Part shown: piece after piece, positions 1 to 7,124 of the stretch
Layout of the letters: each line of letters begins with the position of its first letter
Numbering within the stretch: the stretch's first letter is position 1
NCBI GenBank assembly: GCA_018400515.1
Contig: JAGYMR010000066.1
Location: forward strand, 1 to 12,193
Origin: Tangfeifania sp.
GTDB taxonomy: Bacteria > Bacteroidota > Bacteroidia > Bacteroidales > Prolixibacteraceae
Direction: 5' to 3'
DNA length: 12,193 bases
Program-made: the position numbers and the translations under genes
Notes under the pieces: model-generated
The model's input: the letters and a program-made list of their open reading frames with translations, nothing else
What the model was told of the DNA's origin: nothing
The model's database searches: none

Positions 1-202
1 CCGGTTTGATGTGGTGCAGCAACGGGAGGACCCCACCCGTTTTGTTTTGGTCGAAGTCTACCGGACAGAGGCGGATCCGGCCAAACACAAAGAAACGGCG
101 CATTACCGGAAATGGCGGGATACGGTTGCCGGCATGATGGCTGAACCCCGGAGCAGCATTAAATTTTTGAATGTATATCCAAACGATGCGGGATGGGATT
201 AA
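1..202 (+). CDS. Antibiotic biosynthesis monooxygenase-fold (ABM/LsrG-like) protein, C-terminal part
   Basis: Partial gene; the reading frame is open from base 2 at the window edge and ends at TAA 200-202, leaving about 66 residues. The pattern [25 protein letters not shown] fits the core of small ABM-domain proteins (about 95-105 residues, dimeric ferredoxin-like fold): a beta strand ending in E-x-Y, then a helix region with H-x-x-T-x-H and a W. Family members include quinol monooxygenases and the autoinducer-2 modifying enzyme LsrG; the substrate cannot be told from this fragment. A GTG at 11 could be read as a start, but the frame is open upstream and a start there would remove the first strand of the fold, so the true start is most likely outside the window. 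It overlaps the following alcohol dehydrogenase by 10 bases, which suggests translational coupling and a shared pathway (inference). Confidence 0.75.
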   Translation, partial: RFDVVQQREDPTRFVLVEVYRTEADPAKHKETAHYRKWRDTVAGMMAEPRSSIKFLNVYPNDAGWD

Positions 203-1350
203 ATTTTGAATTTGCTACGGCCACGAAGATTGTTTTTGGAAACGGATCGGTGAAAAAGGTACCGGATTTGCTTCGCGGAGCGGGCAGGCGCCTTCTGCTG
301 GTCACGGGAAGTGATCCCGGGCGTGCGGCCCCGCTGACCATCTGTTTATCCCCGGAGGAGTTTGACGTGCATCTGTTCCGGGTGGAATCGGAGCCCGACA
401 CCGAAACCATCGAAAAGGGAGTTGAGCTATGTGTTGAAAAACGGTGCGATGCCGTGGTCGGTATTGGTGGCGGGAGTGTACTCGACAGTGCCAAAGCCAT
501 TGCAGCGCTGGCCCCCAATAAGGGAGCGCTGTTCGATTACCTGGAGGTCATTGGTGCCGGGAAAGGGCTGGAGGAGAAACCGTTGCCCTTTGTAGCTGTA
601 CCTACCACGGCCGGTACCGGTTCGGAGGTGAGTAAAAATGCGGTGATCCATTCACCCGAACATCAGGTAAAGGTGAGTTTGCGGAGCCCCTTTATGTTTG
701 CCCGCGCAGCGGTGGTCGATCCGGAGCTGACCCTTTCCGTACCTCCGGAAATCACCGCTTCCACCGGGATGGATGCCCTTACCCATCTGCTCGAAACCTA
801 TGTTTCCGTTCAGTCGAATGCTTTTATCGATGCCTTTTGCCGGGAGGGGTTGCAACGGATTGGCACGTCCCTTACCAGGGCATTCAGGAATGGCGGCGAT
901 CTGGATGCCCGGGAAAATATGGCCTTTGCCAGCATGCTGGGGGGCATGGCCCTTGCTAACATCAAACTGGGGGCGGTTCACGGTTTTGCCGGTCCCATGG
1001 GCGGAATGTTCCCGGTACCCCACGGAAGCTTGTGTGCAAGCCTGTTGCCGGCTGTAATGGAAGTCAATCTGAACCAGCTTGCCGCACGGAGATCCGGAGA
1101 GAAGTTGTTAAAATATGATGAAGTGGCCAAATGGCTTACAGGAGATCAAAAGGCAGTGGCCAGGGAGGGGATCCGCTGGGTGAATGCGCGGATTAATGAG
1201 TTTAAGATCCCTTCACTTTCCGGGTTCGGACTCAACCGGGATGATTTTCCGGCGTTGGTGAAAAAGGCAAAAAAGGCCAGCAGCATGAAGGGAAATCCCG
1301 TTGTGCTGGACGATGAACAGCTGACGGAGATATTAAATAAATCCCTTTGA
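193..1350 (+). CDS. Iron-containing (group III) alcohol dehydrogenase
   Basis: 385 residues, the usual length for Fe-ADHs, which oxidise alcohols or reduce aldehydes/ketones with NAD(P)(H) in the cytoplasm. The N-terminal Rossmann-like domain has the [10 protein letters not shown] dinucleotide-binding motif (residues 92-101) and [10 protein letters not shown] (138-147). The helical C-terminal domain carries all four expected metal ligands: D194 and H198 in [15 protein letters not shown]263 in [12 protein letters not shown] and H277 in PHGSLCA. The ATG at 193 gives the typical opening [13 protein letters not shown] and lies inside the end of the upstream ABM-fold gene, so the two are probably co-translated. 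The substrate is unknown; 1,3-propanediol/butanol dehydrogenases and maleylacetate reductase-like enzymes share this fold. No clear terminator follows the TGA at 1348-1350. Confidence 0.93.
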   Translation: MGLNFEFATATKIVFGNGSVKKVPDLLRGAGRRLLLVTGSDPGRAAPLTICLSPEEFDVHLFRVESEPDTETIEKGVELCVEKRCDAVVGIGGGSVLDSAKAIAALAPNKGALFDYLEVIGAGKGLEEKPLPFVAVPTTAGTGSEVSKNAVIHSPEHQVKVSLRSPFMFARAAVVDPELTLSVPPEITASTGMDALTHLLETYVSVQSNAFIDAFCREGLQRIGTSLTRAFRNGGDLDARENMAFASMLGGMALANIKLGAVHGFAGPMGGMFPVPHGSLCASLLPAVMEVNLNQLAARRSGEKLLKYDEVAKWLTGDQKAVAREGIRWVNARINEFKIPSLSGFGLNRDDFPALVKKAKKASSMKGNPVVLDDEQLTEILNKSL

Positions 1351-1393
1351 GCAAGTATTTTACAGGTTGGAACAAAATTTGCTGAAGAACCAT

Positions 1394-1401
1394 TATCTTT
1401 G
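1394..1401 (+). promoter_or_regulatory. Bacteroidota-type -7 promoter element for the mutL operon
   Basis: TATCTTTG matches exactly the TAnnTTTG -7 consensus of the primary sigma factor of Bacteroidota. It ends 18 bases before the ATG at 1420, so transcription would start around 1406-1408 with a leader of about 12-14 bases. The upstream TTG-type element is not convincing: TTG at 1367-1369 leaves 24 bases and TTTG at 1378-1381 leaves only 12, against roughly 17-23 in known promoters. It lies in the 69-base gap after the alcohol dehydrogenase, the expected place for a promoter of the small gene and mutL. Confidence 0.5.
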
Positions 1402-1419
1402 TATTAAAAACAGATAAAA

Positions 1420-1731
1420 ATGATAGGGCGTTTTTTTCATCTGCCGGGAACGAAAAAGTTCCATATTACTCCCAGGTTCTATGACCCTGACAAGGAGGAG
1501 CTTGAAGAGCGGGAGCGCAGAATTAAGGAGGAGCTGGGGATTGTGGACGACAAAAGGGATCCGGACAAGCCATTTAAGCCCAACATTAAAGGGCAGTTCC
1601 GGAGGGCTCAGGCAGGACACTCCAAGACTTCGGAAAGTGCCCGCAGAGCTTCCAATACCCGGTTGATCATTCTTATTTTGATTCTGGCGCTAATTTTTTA
1701 TTTGTTTTTCTATTCAGACGTTACATTTTAG
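1420..1731 (+). CDS. Small tail-anchored membrane protein upstream of mutL
   Basis: 103 residues, function unknown. The N-terminal part contains a short opening (GRFFHLPGTKKFHITPRFYDP), then a highly charged, probably helical stretch of about residues 22-40 (DPDKEELEERERRIKEELG), then a basic, Ser/Thr/Arg-rich linker. The last 22 residues or so (about 81-98, RLIILILILALIFYLFFY) form one hydrophobic segment, so the protein is probably tail-anchored with its body in the cytoplasm (inference). ATG 1420 is preceded by an A-rich sequence rather than a Shine-Dalgarno site, as is common in this phylum. Its TAG stop (1729-1731) shares a G with the GTG start of mutL, arguing that it is a real, translated gene coupled to mutL. 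I recall similar small proteins next to mutL in other Bacteroidota, but no assigned role. Confidence 0.8.
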   Translation: MIGRFFHLPGTKKFHITPRFYDPDKEELEERERRIKEELGIVDDKRDPDKPFKPNIKGQFRRAQAGHSKTSESARRASNTRLIILILILALIFYLFFYSDVTF

Positions 1732-3578
1732 TGAGTGATATTATTCAGTTATTACCCGATGCTGTAGCTAACCAGATTGCTGCCGGCGAAGTGATCCAGC
1801 GGCCGGCCTCGGTAGTGAAAGAGCTGGTCGAAAATGCCCTCGATGCCGGCGCGGATGAAATCGTGATGCATGTTAAAGATGCCGGAAAAACCCTGATCAA
1901 AATTACGGATAACGGTTGCGGGATGTCGCCTGTCGATGCCCGGATGGCTTTTGAACGGCATGCCACCTCCAAGATCTTGTCGGCCAACGATCTTTTCTGT
2001 ATCCGGACCATGGGATTCCGGGGGGAGGCCCTGGCCTCTGTGGCCGCCATCGCCGATGTGGAGCTGCGCACCAAACGGGTCAGCGATGAAGTGGGAACCC
2101 TTTTGCATGTTGTTGGTTCGGAGGTGAAGAAGCAGGAGCCGGTGGGCTGTAATAATGGCACCACCCTGGCAGTGAAAAACCTTTTTTTCAATGTTCCGGC
2201 CCGGCGGAAATTTCTGAAAAGCAATACCACCGAGCTGAAGCATATCATTCATGAGATCCAGCGGGTGGCCATTCCGAACCCGGAAATCCGGTTTTCCGTT
2301 TTTCACAACGACGCCCCCCTCTATGACCTGCCAAAAAGCAACCTCCGGCAGCGGATCGTGAATATTTTCGGGAAAAGCATTAACCAGAGCCTGGTGCCCG
2401 TGGAGGAAGCGACCAGCATGGTCCGGATCGCCGGTTTCGCCGGCCAGCCAAAATATGCCCGTAAAACCATGGGCGAGCAGTTTTTTTTCGTGAATAAACG
2501 GTACATGCGGCATCCTTATTTCCATAAATCGGTGATGAAGGCTTATGAGAAACTGCTGCCTCCCGACACATTTCCCTCCTATTTTTTGTTTCTGGATACC
2601 GATCCTTCGGGCATTGATATCAATGTTCATCCCACTAAAACCGAAATTAAGTTCGAGAATGAAAAGGATATCTGGCAGATCATTCACGCCGCTGTGCGGG
2701 AGTCATTGGGGAAGCATAATGTAGTACCCTCCATCGATTTCGACCAGCGCGGGAGCATTGATATTCGAACACCCGGGAAAAATACAGGAGAAGGTTCCTT
2801 CCCTGAGATTCAGGTCGATCCGGATTACAATCCTTTTGAACAGGAAAAGTCTCCTTCGTTTGATCCCTTTGGTGCAGACAACAGGGGCAACAACGATCTG
2901 AAACACTGGGAACGTTTATATGGCGGGGACGATGCGGCCGGTGGGGAAAAACAAATGCAGTTCTCCCTTCAGGGGGAAGAAAAGCGTGATTCCGGATCCG
3001 CCGAGCGTTATACAGGGAAGAGGGTGATGCAGCTCAAGCAGCGTTACATCCTGACCCCGGTGAAATCGGGGTTGATGGTCATTGATCAGAAGCGGGCCCA
3101 CGAGCGGATCCTTTTTGAGAAGTTCATGGAGGTTCTGAAATCCGATGCGGTGGCCAGTCAGCAGCAACTTTTTCCGCAGACCATTGAACTGGATGCCGGG
3201 GATACGGCATTGCTCAGCAATATTTTGGATGATCTGCTCTCCCTCGGATTTGATATCCGGGAGTTCGGGAAAAATACTTTTGTGATCAACGGAACACCGG
3301 GAGTGCTTGATGTAGCTTCCCCTGAGATCATTGTGGAAAAGCTTCTGGAAGAGTATAAAAATTCGCCGGTAGATGCCCGGGCGAAAGCGAAAGAACAGGT
3401 GGCGATCTCTTTGTCGAAAGCCTCGGCGCTTGATTACGGGACAGACCTGGAGCCCGAGGAGATCAATCACCTGATCGATAACCTTTTTGCCTGCTCCATG
3501 CCCAATTTCTCACCGGAAGGGAAAAAGGTGCTGGTAATCCAGCCCCTGGAAGCGATCGAAAAGATGTTTGACAGATGA
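1731..3578 (+). CDS. mutL: DNA mismatch repair protein MutL
   Basis: 615 residues. MutL is the dimeric GHKL ATPase that links MutS mismatch recognition to strand incision or removal. The N-terminal ATPase has the family signatures: ANQIAAGEVIQRPASVVKELVENALDAGA (catalytic Glu E31 and Mg-binding N35 by alignment to E. coli E29/N33), DNGCGM (60-65), ATSKI (78-82), GFRGEALAS (95-103), FFNVPARRKFLK (152-163) and NVHPTKTEIKF (298-308). An acidic, low-complexity linker (about 335-425) joins the C-terminal dimerisation domain (about 430-615). In that domain the usual endonuclease motif DQHA-x2-E-x4-E reads DQKRAHERILFE (452-463): the metal-binding His is Lys. The start is GTG at 1731, giving the standard opening SDIIQLLPDAVANQIAAGE; it overlaps the stop of the preceding gene by one base. 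No mutS or mutH is in the window. Confidence 0.98.
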   Translation: MSDIIQLLPDAVANQIAAGEVIQRPASVVKELVENALDAGADEIVMHVKDAGKTLIKITDNGCGMSPVDARMAFERHATSKILSANDLFCIRTMGFRGEALASVAAIADVELRTKRVSDEVGTLLHVVGSEVKKQEPVGCNNGTTLAVKNLFFNVPARRKFLKSNTTELKHIIHEIQRVAIPNPEIRFSVFHNDAPLYDLPKSNLRQRIVNIFGKSINQSLVPVEEATSMVRIAGFAGQPKYARKTMGEQFFFVNKRYMRHPYFHKSVMKAYEKLLPPDTFPSYFLFLDTDPSGIDINVHPTKTEIKFENEKDIWQIIHAAVRESLGKHNVVPSIDFDQRGSIDIRTPGKNTGEGSFPEIQVDPDYNPFEQEKSPSFDPFGADNRGNNDLKHWERLYGGDDAAGGEKQMQFSLQGEEKRDSGSAERYTGKRVMQLKQRYILTPVKSGLMVIDQKRAHERILFEKFMEVLKSDAVASQQQLFPQTIELDAGDTALLSNILDDLLSLGFDIREFGKNTFVINGTPGVLDVASPEIIVEKLLEEYKNSPVDARAKAKEQVAISLSKASALDYGTDLEPEEINHLIDNLFACSMPNFSPEGKKVLVIQPLEAIEKMFDR

Positions 3579-3584
3579 CAAAGT

Positions 3585-3605
3585 GTCGTTTTTAACGGCT
3601 TTTTT
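3585..3605 (+). terminator. Putative intrinsic terminator after mutL
   Basis: GTCGTT (3585-3590) can pair with AACGGC (3594-3599), six pairs including one G-T, across a three-base TTT loop, and is followed at once by six T (3600-3605). It begins six bases after the mutL stop. The stem is short and only half G+C, so it may be leaky. If active, it separates mutL from the rhomboid pair, which start about 200 bases further on. Those 200 bases (3606-3806) hold no gene I can support and no clean promoter; TATTTTTA at 3640-3647 is one base off the -7 consensus with a poor upstream partner. Confidence 0.5.
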
Positions 3606-3806
3606 ATAACTTGGCCTGCCAATTGCTGGGTCATTTCAATATTTTTAAACGGATCAATGGAAAAATTGGATTTTCCGGGAAAACCCTGAAGGCCAATGCG
3701 CGGGAAGTCCTTTTGCCAAAGCCGCGCAGCCGTTGCCGGGCACGAACAAATGTCCGTCAGTGGTGTTCAGAATACTGAAAAACAAACTTTTTAACAGATA
3801 AATTTC

Positions 3807-4619
3807 ATGAATTACCGACCTGTAGGAAATAACATCCCCCCGGTTGTAAAAAACCTGATCATTTTGAATGTCCTCTTTTTGTTGGCGACGTGGGTTTTGC
3901 AGGGGAGGGGGATCGATCTGGTGGAATTTTTCGGGATGCATTATCCCGGCTCCGATAAATTCATGCTGCACCAAATCGTTACGCACATGTTTATGCATGG
4001 GGGAATTGCCCATCTTTTTTTCAATATGTTTGCTCTTTGGATGTTTGGCCGTATTCTGGAAGGCGTCTGGGGCTCCCGGCGGTTTCTGGTATATTATTTT
4101 GTTACCGGTCTGGGGGCTGTTGCTTTGCACATGTTTGTAAATTACCTGGAGATCTCTTCCATGCAGAATACCATCGAAGCATTCCGGAATACCCCATCGC
4201 CCCAGATCCTGGATGAATTTGTAAAAAGCAAGTTGCCGAATGCCACCGCTCAGGTACGCGATTTTATTAACAGCTGGTACGACGATCCCGCCAACGACTC
4301 TTATGCAACTGAAGGTTTGCGTCTGATGGAGCGGATTCTCCGGATGAAAATGGACATTCCCACGGTGGGCGCATCCGGCGCCGTTTTTGGTGTGCTGCTG
4401 GCGTTCGGGGTCCTGTTCCCTAATACCCAGCTTATGCTTCTTTTTCCGCCCATTCCCATCAAAGCGAAATATTTTGTGATCGGCTACGGAGTGATTGAAC
4501 TCTACCTCGGGTTTTCACAACCGGGAAGCAACGTGGCCCATTTTGCGCACCTCGGGGGCATGTTGTTCGGATACATTCTTATTAAATACTGGAACAGAAC
4601 CTCAAATCATTTCTTTTAG
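3807..4619 (+). CDS. Rhomboid-family intramembrane serine protease (first of pair)
   Basis: 270 residues, multi-pass membrane protein. Rhomboids cut transmembrane helices of other membrane proteins with a Ser-His dyad buried in the membrane. Visible here: the oxyanion-stabilising H-x3-N motif (H69, N73) in HGGIAHLFFNMFALWMFG, the catalytic Ser in GASGAVFG (S190), and the catalytic His in AHFAHLGGMLFG (H248). Membrane segments can be seen near residues 15-32, 66-83, 92-112, 188-206, 221-236 and 244-260. Between about residues 113 and 183 there is a long, polar, helical insertion without membrane character, larger than the equivalent loop of E. coli GlpG. ATG 3807 gives the opening NYRPVGNNIPPVVKNLIILN. 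Its TAG stop is directly followed by the ATG of the second rhomboid, so both are surely one operon. Substrates are unknown. Confidence 0.93.
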   Translation: MNYRPVGNNIPPVVKNLIILNVLFLLATWVLQGRGIDLVEFFGMHYPGSDKFMLHQIVTHMFMHGGIAHLFFNMFALWMFGRILEGVWGSRRFLVYYFVTGLGAVALHMFVNYLEISSMQNTIEAFRNTPSPQILDEFVKSKLPNATAQVRDFINSWYDDPANDSYATEGLRLMERILRMKMDIPTVGASGAVFGVLLAFGVLFPNTQLMLLFPPIPIKAKYFVIGYGVIELYLGFSQPGSNVAHFAHLGGMLFGYILIKYWNRTSNHFF

Positions 4620-5492
4620 ATGGATATTATTGGTGACATCAAACGAACGTTCAAAGAAGGGTCTGTTTTAACGCGGCTGATCTATATCAACATCGGTGTT
4701 TTTTTGTTGATAAAGCTCATCGGACTGTTTTTTTTTCTTGCCGGCAGGACACCGGTTCTGGTCGAATGGCTTTCGGTTCCCTCCGATCTGAACATGCTGG
4801 CCCAAAGGCCCTGGACGCCGGTCACCTATATGTTTTTACATGCGGGGTTCCTTCATTTGCTTTTCAATTTGCTTGGTTTGTACTGGTTCGGAAAATTGTT
4901 CCTGTACCGTTTTGAAGGGGAAAAGCTGCTGAGTGTTTATTTGCTTGGAGGTGTTTCGGGGGCGTTATTCTACGTGGTCGCTTTCAACGTTTTTCCGGCT
5001 TTTTCTTCGTACAGTGCCCTGTTGCTGGGGGCTTCGGGATCTGTTCTGGCCATTCTGACAGCCATTGCCGTTTATGATCCGAACCGGGAGATCCATCTGT
5101 TTTTTATCGGGAGGTTTCCCCTGAAATACGTGGCCCTGTTTTATGTCGTTCTTTCCATTCTGGGCATTTCCGCATCGAACCCGGGGGGAAACATTGCCCA
5201 TCTCGGAGGTGCTGCCTGGGGGTGGTTTTACATTTACCAGCTGCGCCGTGGAAAAGATTGGGGCGCCAGTCTGTCGGAGCTTATCACAAAGGCCGGAAAA
5301 CGGTTTCAAAGCAGAAGCCGGATGAAAGTGACTTATAACAAACAGCCGCCCAGCAGCGACTATGAATATAACCGGCAAAAAAATATCCGGCAGGAGGAGA
5401 TCAACCGGATCCTGGATAAAATTGCCAAGTCAGGATATGAGAGCCTGACGAAAAAGGAAAAAGAGATCCTTTTTAAACAGGGGAAAAAGTAG
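4620..5492 (+). CDS. Rhomboid-family intramembrane serine protease with cytoplasmic C-terminal tail (second of pair)
   Basis: 290 residues. The active-site parts are complete: H-x3-N (H79, N83) in HAGFLHLLFNLLGLYWFG, catalytic S139 in LLGASGSVLAIL, and H194 in NIAHLGGAAWGW. About six membrane segments lie between residues 20 and 205. After them comes a basic linker (about 206-245) and a charged helical module (about 250-290, NRQKNIRQEEINRILDKIAKSGYESLTKKEKEIL) that resembles the DUF6576 tail found on rhomboids of Bacteroidota. No base separates it from the first rhomboid, so translation is probably coupled. The two proteins differ clearly in sequence and loop design, so they are diverged paralogues rather than a recent duplication. 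A run of nine T at 4728-4736 lies within the first membrane segment codons. Confidence 0.93.
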   Translation: MDIIGDIKRTFKEGSVLTRLIYINIGVFLLIKLIGLFFFLAGRTPVLVEWLSVPSDLNMLAQRPWTPVTYMFLHAGFLHLLFNLLGLYWFGKLFLYRFEGEKLLSVYLLGGVSGALFYVVAFNVFPAFSSYSALLLGASGSVLAILTAIAVYDPNREIHLFFIGRFPLKYVALFYVVLSILGISASNPGGNIAHLGGAAWGWFYIYQLRRGKDWGASLSELITKAGKRFQSRSRMKVTYNKQPPSSDYEYNRQKNIRQEEINRILDKIAKSGYESLTKKEKEILFKQGKK

Positions 5493-5651
5493 TACAACGC
5501 GGGGATTGTTCAAAAAACGGTGTCATTTTTTTTCCCGAGCATGCGTCGCCGGGAAGTATTGACCAGGAATCCGTTGACCTACCGAGTCTTTTCAAACCGG
5601 TATCATCCTTTCTTCAGAAAGCCTGGCCTTCTTTTCAATCTCCCTGCATCT
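5493..5651. other. Convergent intergenic region between rhomboid pair and YihY-type gene
   Basis: This 159-base gap lies between converging genes. It holds A6 (5512-5517) and T8 (5526-5533) separated by eight bases; on either strand this could form a weak A-T stem ending in a T-run, a possible but poor bidirectional terminator. Directly beside it is a perfect six-base inverted repeat, TTCCCG (5532-5537) and CGGGAA (5550-5555), with a 12-base loop containing the palindrome GCATGC; it has no T-run on the downstream side of either strand. No gene is supported here. Confidence 0.35.
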
Positions 5652-6605
5652 TCACCTTTTTTCCGAAGCAGAAACCTCATTTTCTTTCTCGGTTCGTGCC
5701 TGGTAAATGCTTGCATTCAGTTCAAAGCCGGCCAGGAGGATCAGCGACATAATATACATCAGAAAAAGAATGATCAGGAGTGTTCCAATGGAACCATAGA
5801 GTTTGTTGTACTGGCTGAAATTATTGATATAGAACGCAAAGCCGGCCAGGGCAATGATGCTCAGAATGGTTGCCAGTGTCCCGCCTGCTGAAATGAAGCG
5901 CCATTTGGTCTTTTTTGCCGGAGCCATGTAGTACAAAAAGGAGTAGGCAAAGAAAAAGAGGAAGATAATGACGATCCACTTCCCCACCATGAGCAGAAAA
6001 ATGGTAAACTTATCCTGCAATATCCCATGGTCCTGCAGGTATCCGATAGCAATCTGCCCCCCGGTGAGGAGCCCAATGGTCACGGTTAACAACACCGAGA
6101 GGATGATGAGCAGGAATATGGCGGCGATCCGCTGACTGATCCAGGAACGGCGTTTGATGCTGTGAATGGTGGCATCAAAGGCGCTCATCATGGAAGCAAG
6201 GCCGTTGGTGGAAAAAACAAGGGCCATAAAAAAACCAAACGATAAAAGACCACCCCTCGGACGCATGATGATATCGGTCACGGTGTCCTCCACCGTGGCA
6301 AAAGCGCTTTGGGGCAGTATCTCGCGGATGAGGCGAAAAAGCTCATTTTGAAAATTATCGATGGGAATGTAAGGGATCAGGGTGAACAAAAACAGAACGG
6401 CAGGGAAAAAAGCGATGAAAAACGAGAATGCAATGGCCGAGGCCCGCGTGGTTATGGAGCCATCAACAATGCTTCTCCAGAAAAACAATCCGACATCATA
6501 CAGGGGAACCCCGTCGAAAAACGGAAGGGAAACCTTTTCAGCCCGGACAATCAGTTTATCTCTGATTTTTATGAACCGGTCATGATTTAATAAACCCGTA
6601 TTCAT
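5652..6605 (-). CDS. YihY/BrkB-family inner membrane protein
   Basis: 317 residues from the chosen ATG at 6605. The family (YihY/virulence factor BrkB, once misnamed RNase BN) consists of six-pass inner membrane proteins of unsettled function. Visible: a soluble N-terminal stretch of about 40 residues, the family signature RASAIAFSFFIAFFPAVLF (54-72), membrane segments at about 57-80, 119-140, 160-182, 206-228, 238-260 and 272-296, and the conserved end NKLYGSIGTLLIILFLMYIMSLILLAGFELNA (267-298), with a short charged tail. A TTG at 6624-6626 would add seven residues and overlap the upstream gene by 17 bases; the ATG is preferred because an AGGA site lies eight bases before it and it leaves a four-base gap after the DUF4783 gene. 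The tight spacing means the two genes are co-transcribed. Confidence 0.9.
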   Translation of the reverse strand: MNTGLLNHDRFIKIRDKLIVRAEKVSLPFFDGVPLYDVGLFFWRSIVDGSITTRASAIAFSFFIAFFPAVLFLFTLIPYIPIDNFQNELFRLIREILPQSAFATVEDTVTDIIMRPRGGLLSFGFFMALVFSTNGLASMMSAFDATIHSIKRRSWISQRIAAIFLLIILSVLLTVTIGLLTGGQIAIGYLQDHGILQDKFTIFLLMVGKWIVIIFLFFFAYSFLYYMAPAKKTKWRFISAGGTLATILSIIALAGFAFYINNFSQYNKLYGSIGTLLIILFLMYIMSLILLAGFELNASIYQARTEKENEVSASEKR

Positions 6606-6609
6606 GGGG

Positions 6610-7011
6610 TTATTCCTGTTTTTCAATTCTGAGCTGGTGGATATAATTTTCCTCTTTGCTCTTTTTCAGCAAGAAATAGACCCTGAACTGGCCCTTTTTT
6701 GTTGTTAAATTGCCAATAACATATTTCGCTCCTTCCCTTCCTCCCTGGTGAATGACATGAAAATTTTCAGGGGTATGTTTACTGAAAAAATTGTCCACGA
6801 TAAGTTGGGCCTGGGCTTTGCTGTAGACATTATCGCTGTCGAGCACCACCAGTTCAACGTTTTGGTTGAAATAACCGGAAAGGACCTTGGCATTGCCCGT
6901 TTTTAAACTGAGGATAATTTTGTCAGGTACCTGGGAATTAGCAGGAACAGAGAGAATGAGTGCCCCGGTAAGAATGAAAATCAGGAAAGCTGACTTTTTT
7001 ATTATTGACAT
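6610..7011 (-). CDS. DUF4783-family secreted protein
   Basis: 133 residues. A clear signal peptide (basic KK at 5-6, hydrophobic core about 7-23, likely cleavage after PANS or near VPANSQ, residues 22-27) points to export to the periplasm. The mature part, about 106 residues, has the pattern DKIILSLKTGNAKVLSGYF, N-x-N-VELVVLDSDNVYSKAQAQLIVDNFFSKH and YVIGNLTTKKGQFRVYFLLKK, a small alpha+beta, NTF2-like fold that I recognise as DUF4783, common in Bacteroidota and of unknown function. There is no lipobox Cys. The ATG at 7009-7011 is preceded by an A-rich stretch. It is the first gene of a two-gene minus-strand unit with the YihY-type gene, and is divergent from rlmH. In other Bacteroidota I recall DUF4783 genes close to rlmH and nadC; nadC is not here. 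Confidence 0.85.
   Translation of the reverse strand: MSIIKKSAFLIFILTGALILSVPANSQVPDKIILSLKTGNAKVLSGYFNQNVELVVLDSDNVYSKAQAQLIVDNFFSKHTPENFHVIHQGGREGAKYVIGNLTTKKGQFRVYFLLKKSKEENYIHQLRIEKQE
6614..6617 (-). promoter_or_regulatory. Shine-Dalgarno-like AGGA deciding the YihY-type start
   Basis: On the minus strand AGGA lies eight bases before the ATG at 6603-6605, within the last codons of the DUF4783 gene. It supports this ATG over the in-frame TTG at 6624-6626. Such sites matter less in Bacteroidota than in other bacteria, so the support is moderate. Confidence 0.45.
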
Positions 7012-7124
7012 TTTCTTGTTTTTTTTACGTTGTTTTTGCGCCCTTTTAATAACAAAAACTATGCAAAAACATTTCTAAGCTTTAATTTTAGGGTAAATTT
7101 AATAAATAATTGTCATTTGGGGAT
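7012..7124. promoter_or_regulatory. Divergent promoter region, DUF4783 gene and rlmH
   Basis: This 113-base, very A+T-rich gap separates divergent genes and should hold a promoter for each. On the minus strand TAGTTTTTG (7053-7061) is the -7 consensus TAnnTTTG with one extra base, about 40 bases before the DUF4783 start. On the plus strand only loose matches such as TAAATTTA (7094-7101) are seen before rlmH. No operator-like repeat is evident. Confidence 0.4.

Noticed and set aside
1752..2687. 311-codon minus-strand open frame inside mutL
   Set aside because: It is antisense to the conserved ATPase domain of MutL; its translation has no domain pattern and is explained by codon bias of the real gene.
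3671..3683. TTTTCC-G-GGAAAA inverted repeat before the rhomboid pair
   Set aside because: The one-base centre cannot form a hairpin loop and such a short A/T-rich palindrome is expected by chance; no second copy was seen.
3654..4130. Minus-strand open frame covering the gap before the rhomboids
   Set aside because: More than half is antisense to the first rhomboid and the translation is rich in Pro, His, Lys and Gln with no fold-like pattern. The gap itself lacks supporting start signals.
5520..5891. 123-codon plus-strand open frame after the second rhomboid
   Set aside because: Runs antisense into the C-terminal end of the YihY-type gene, and its translation is low-complexity.
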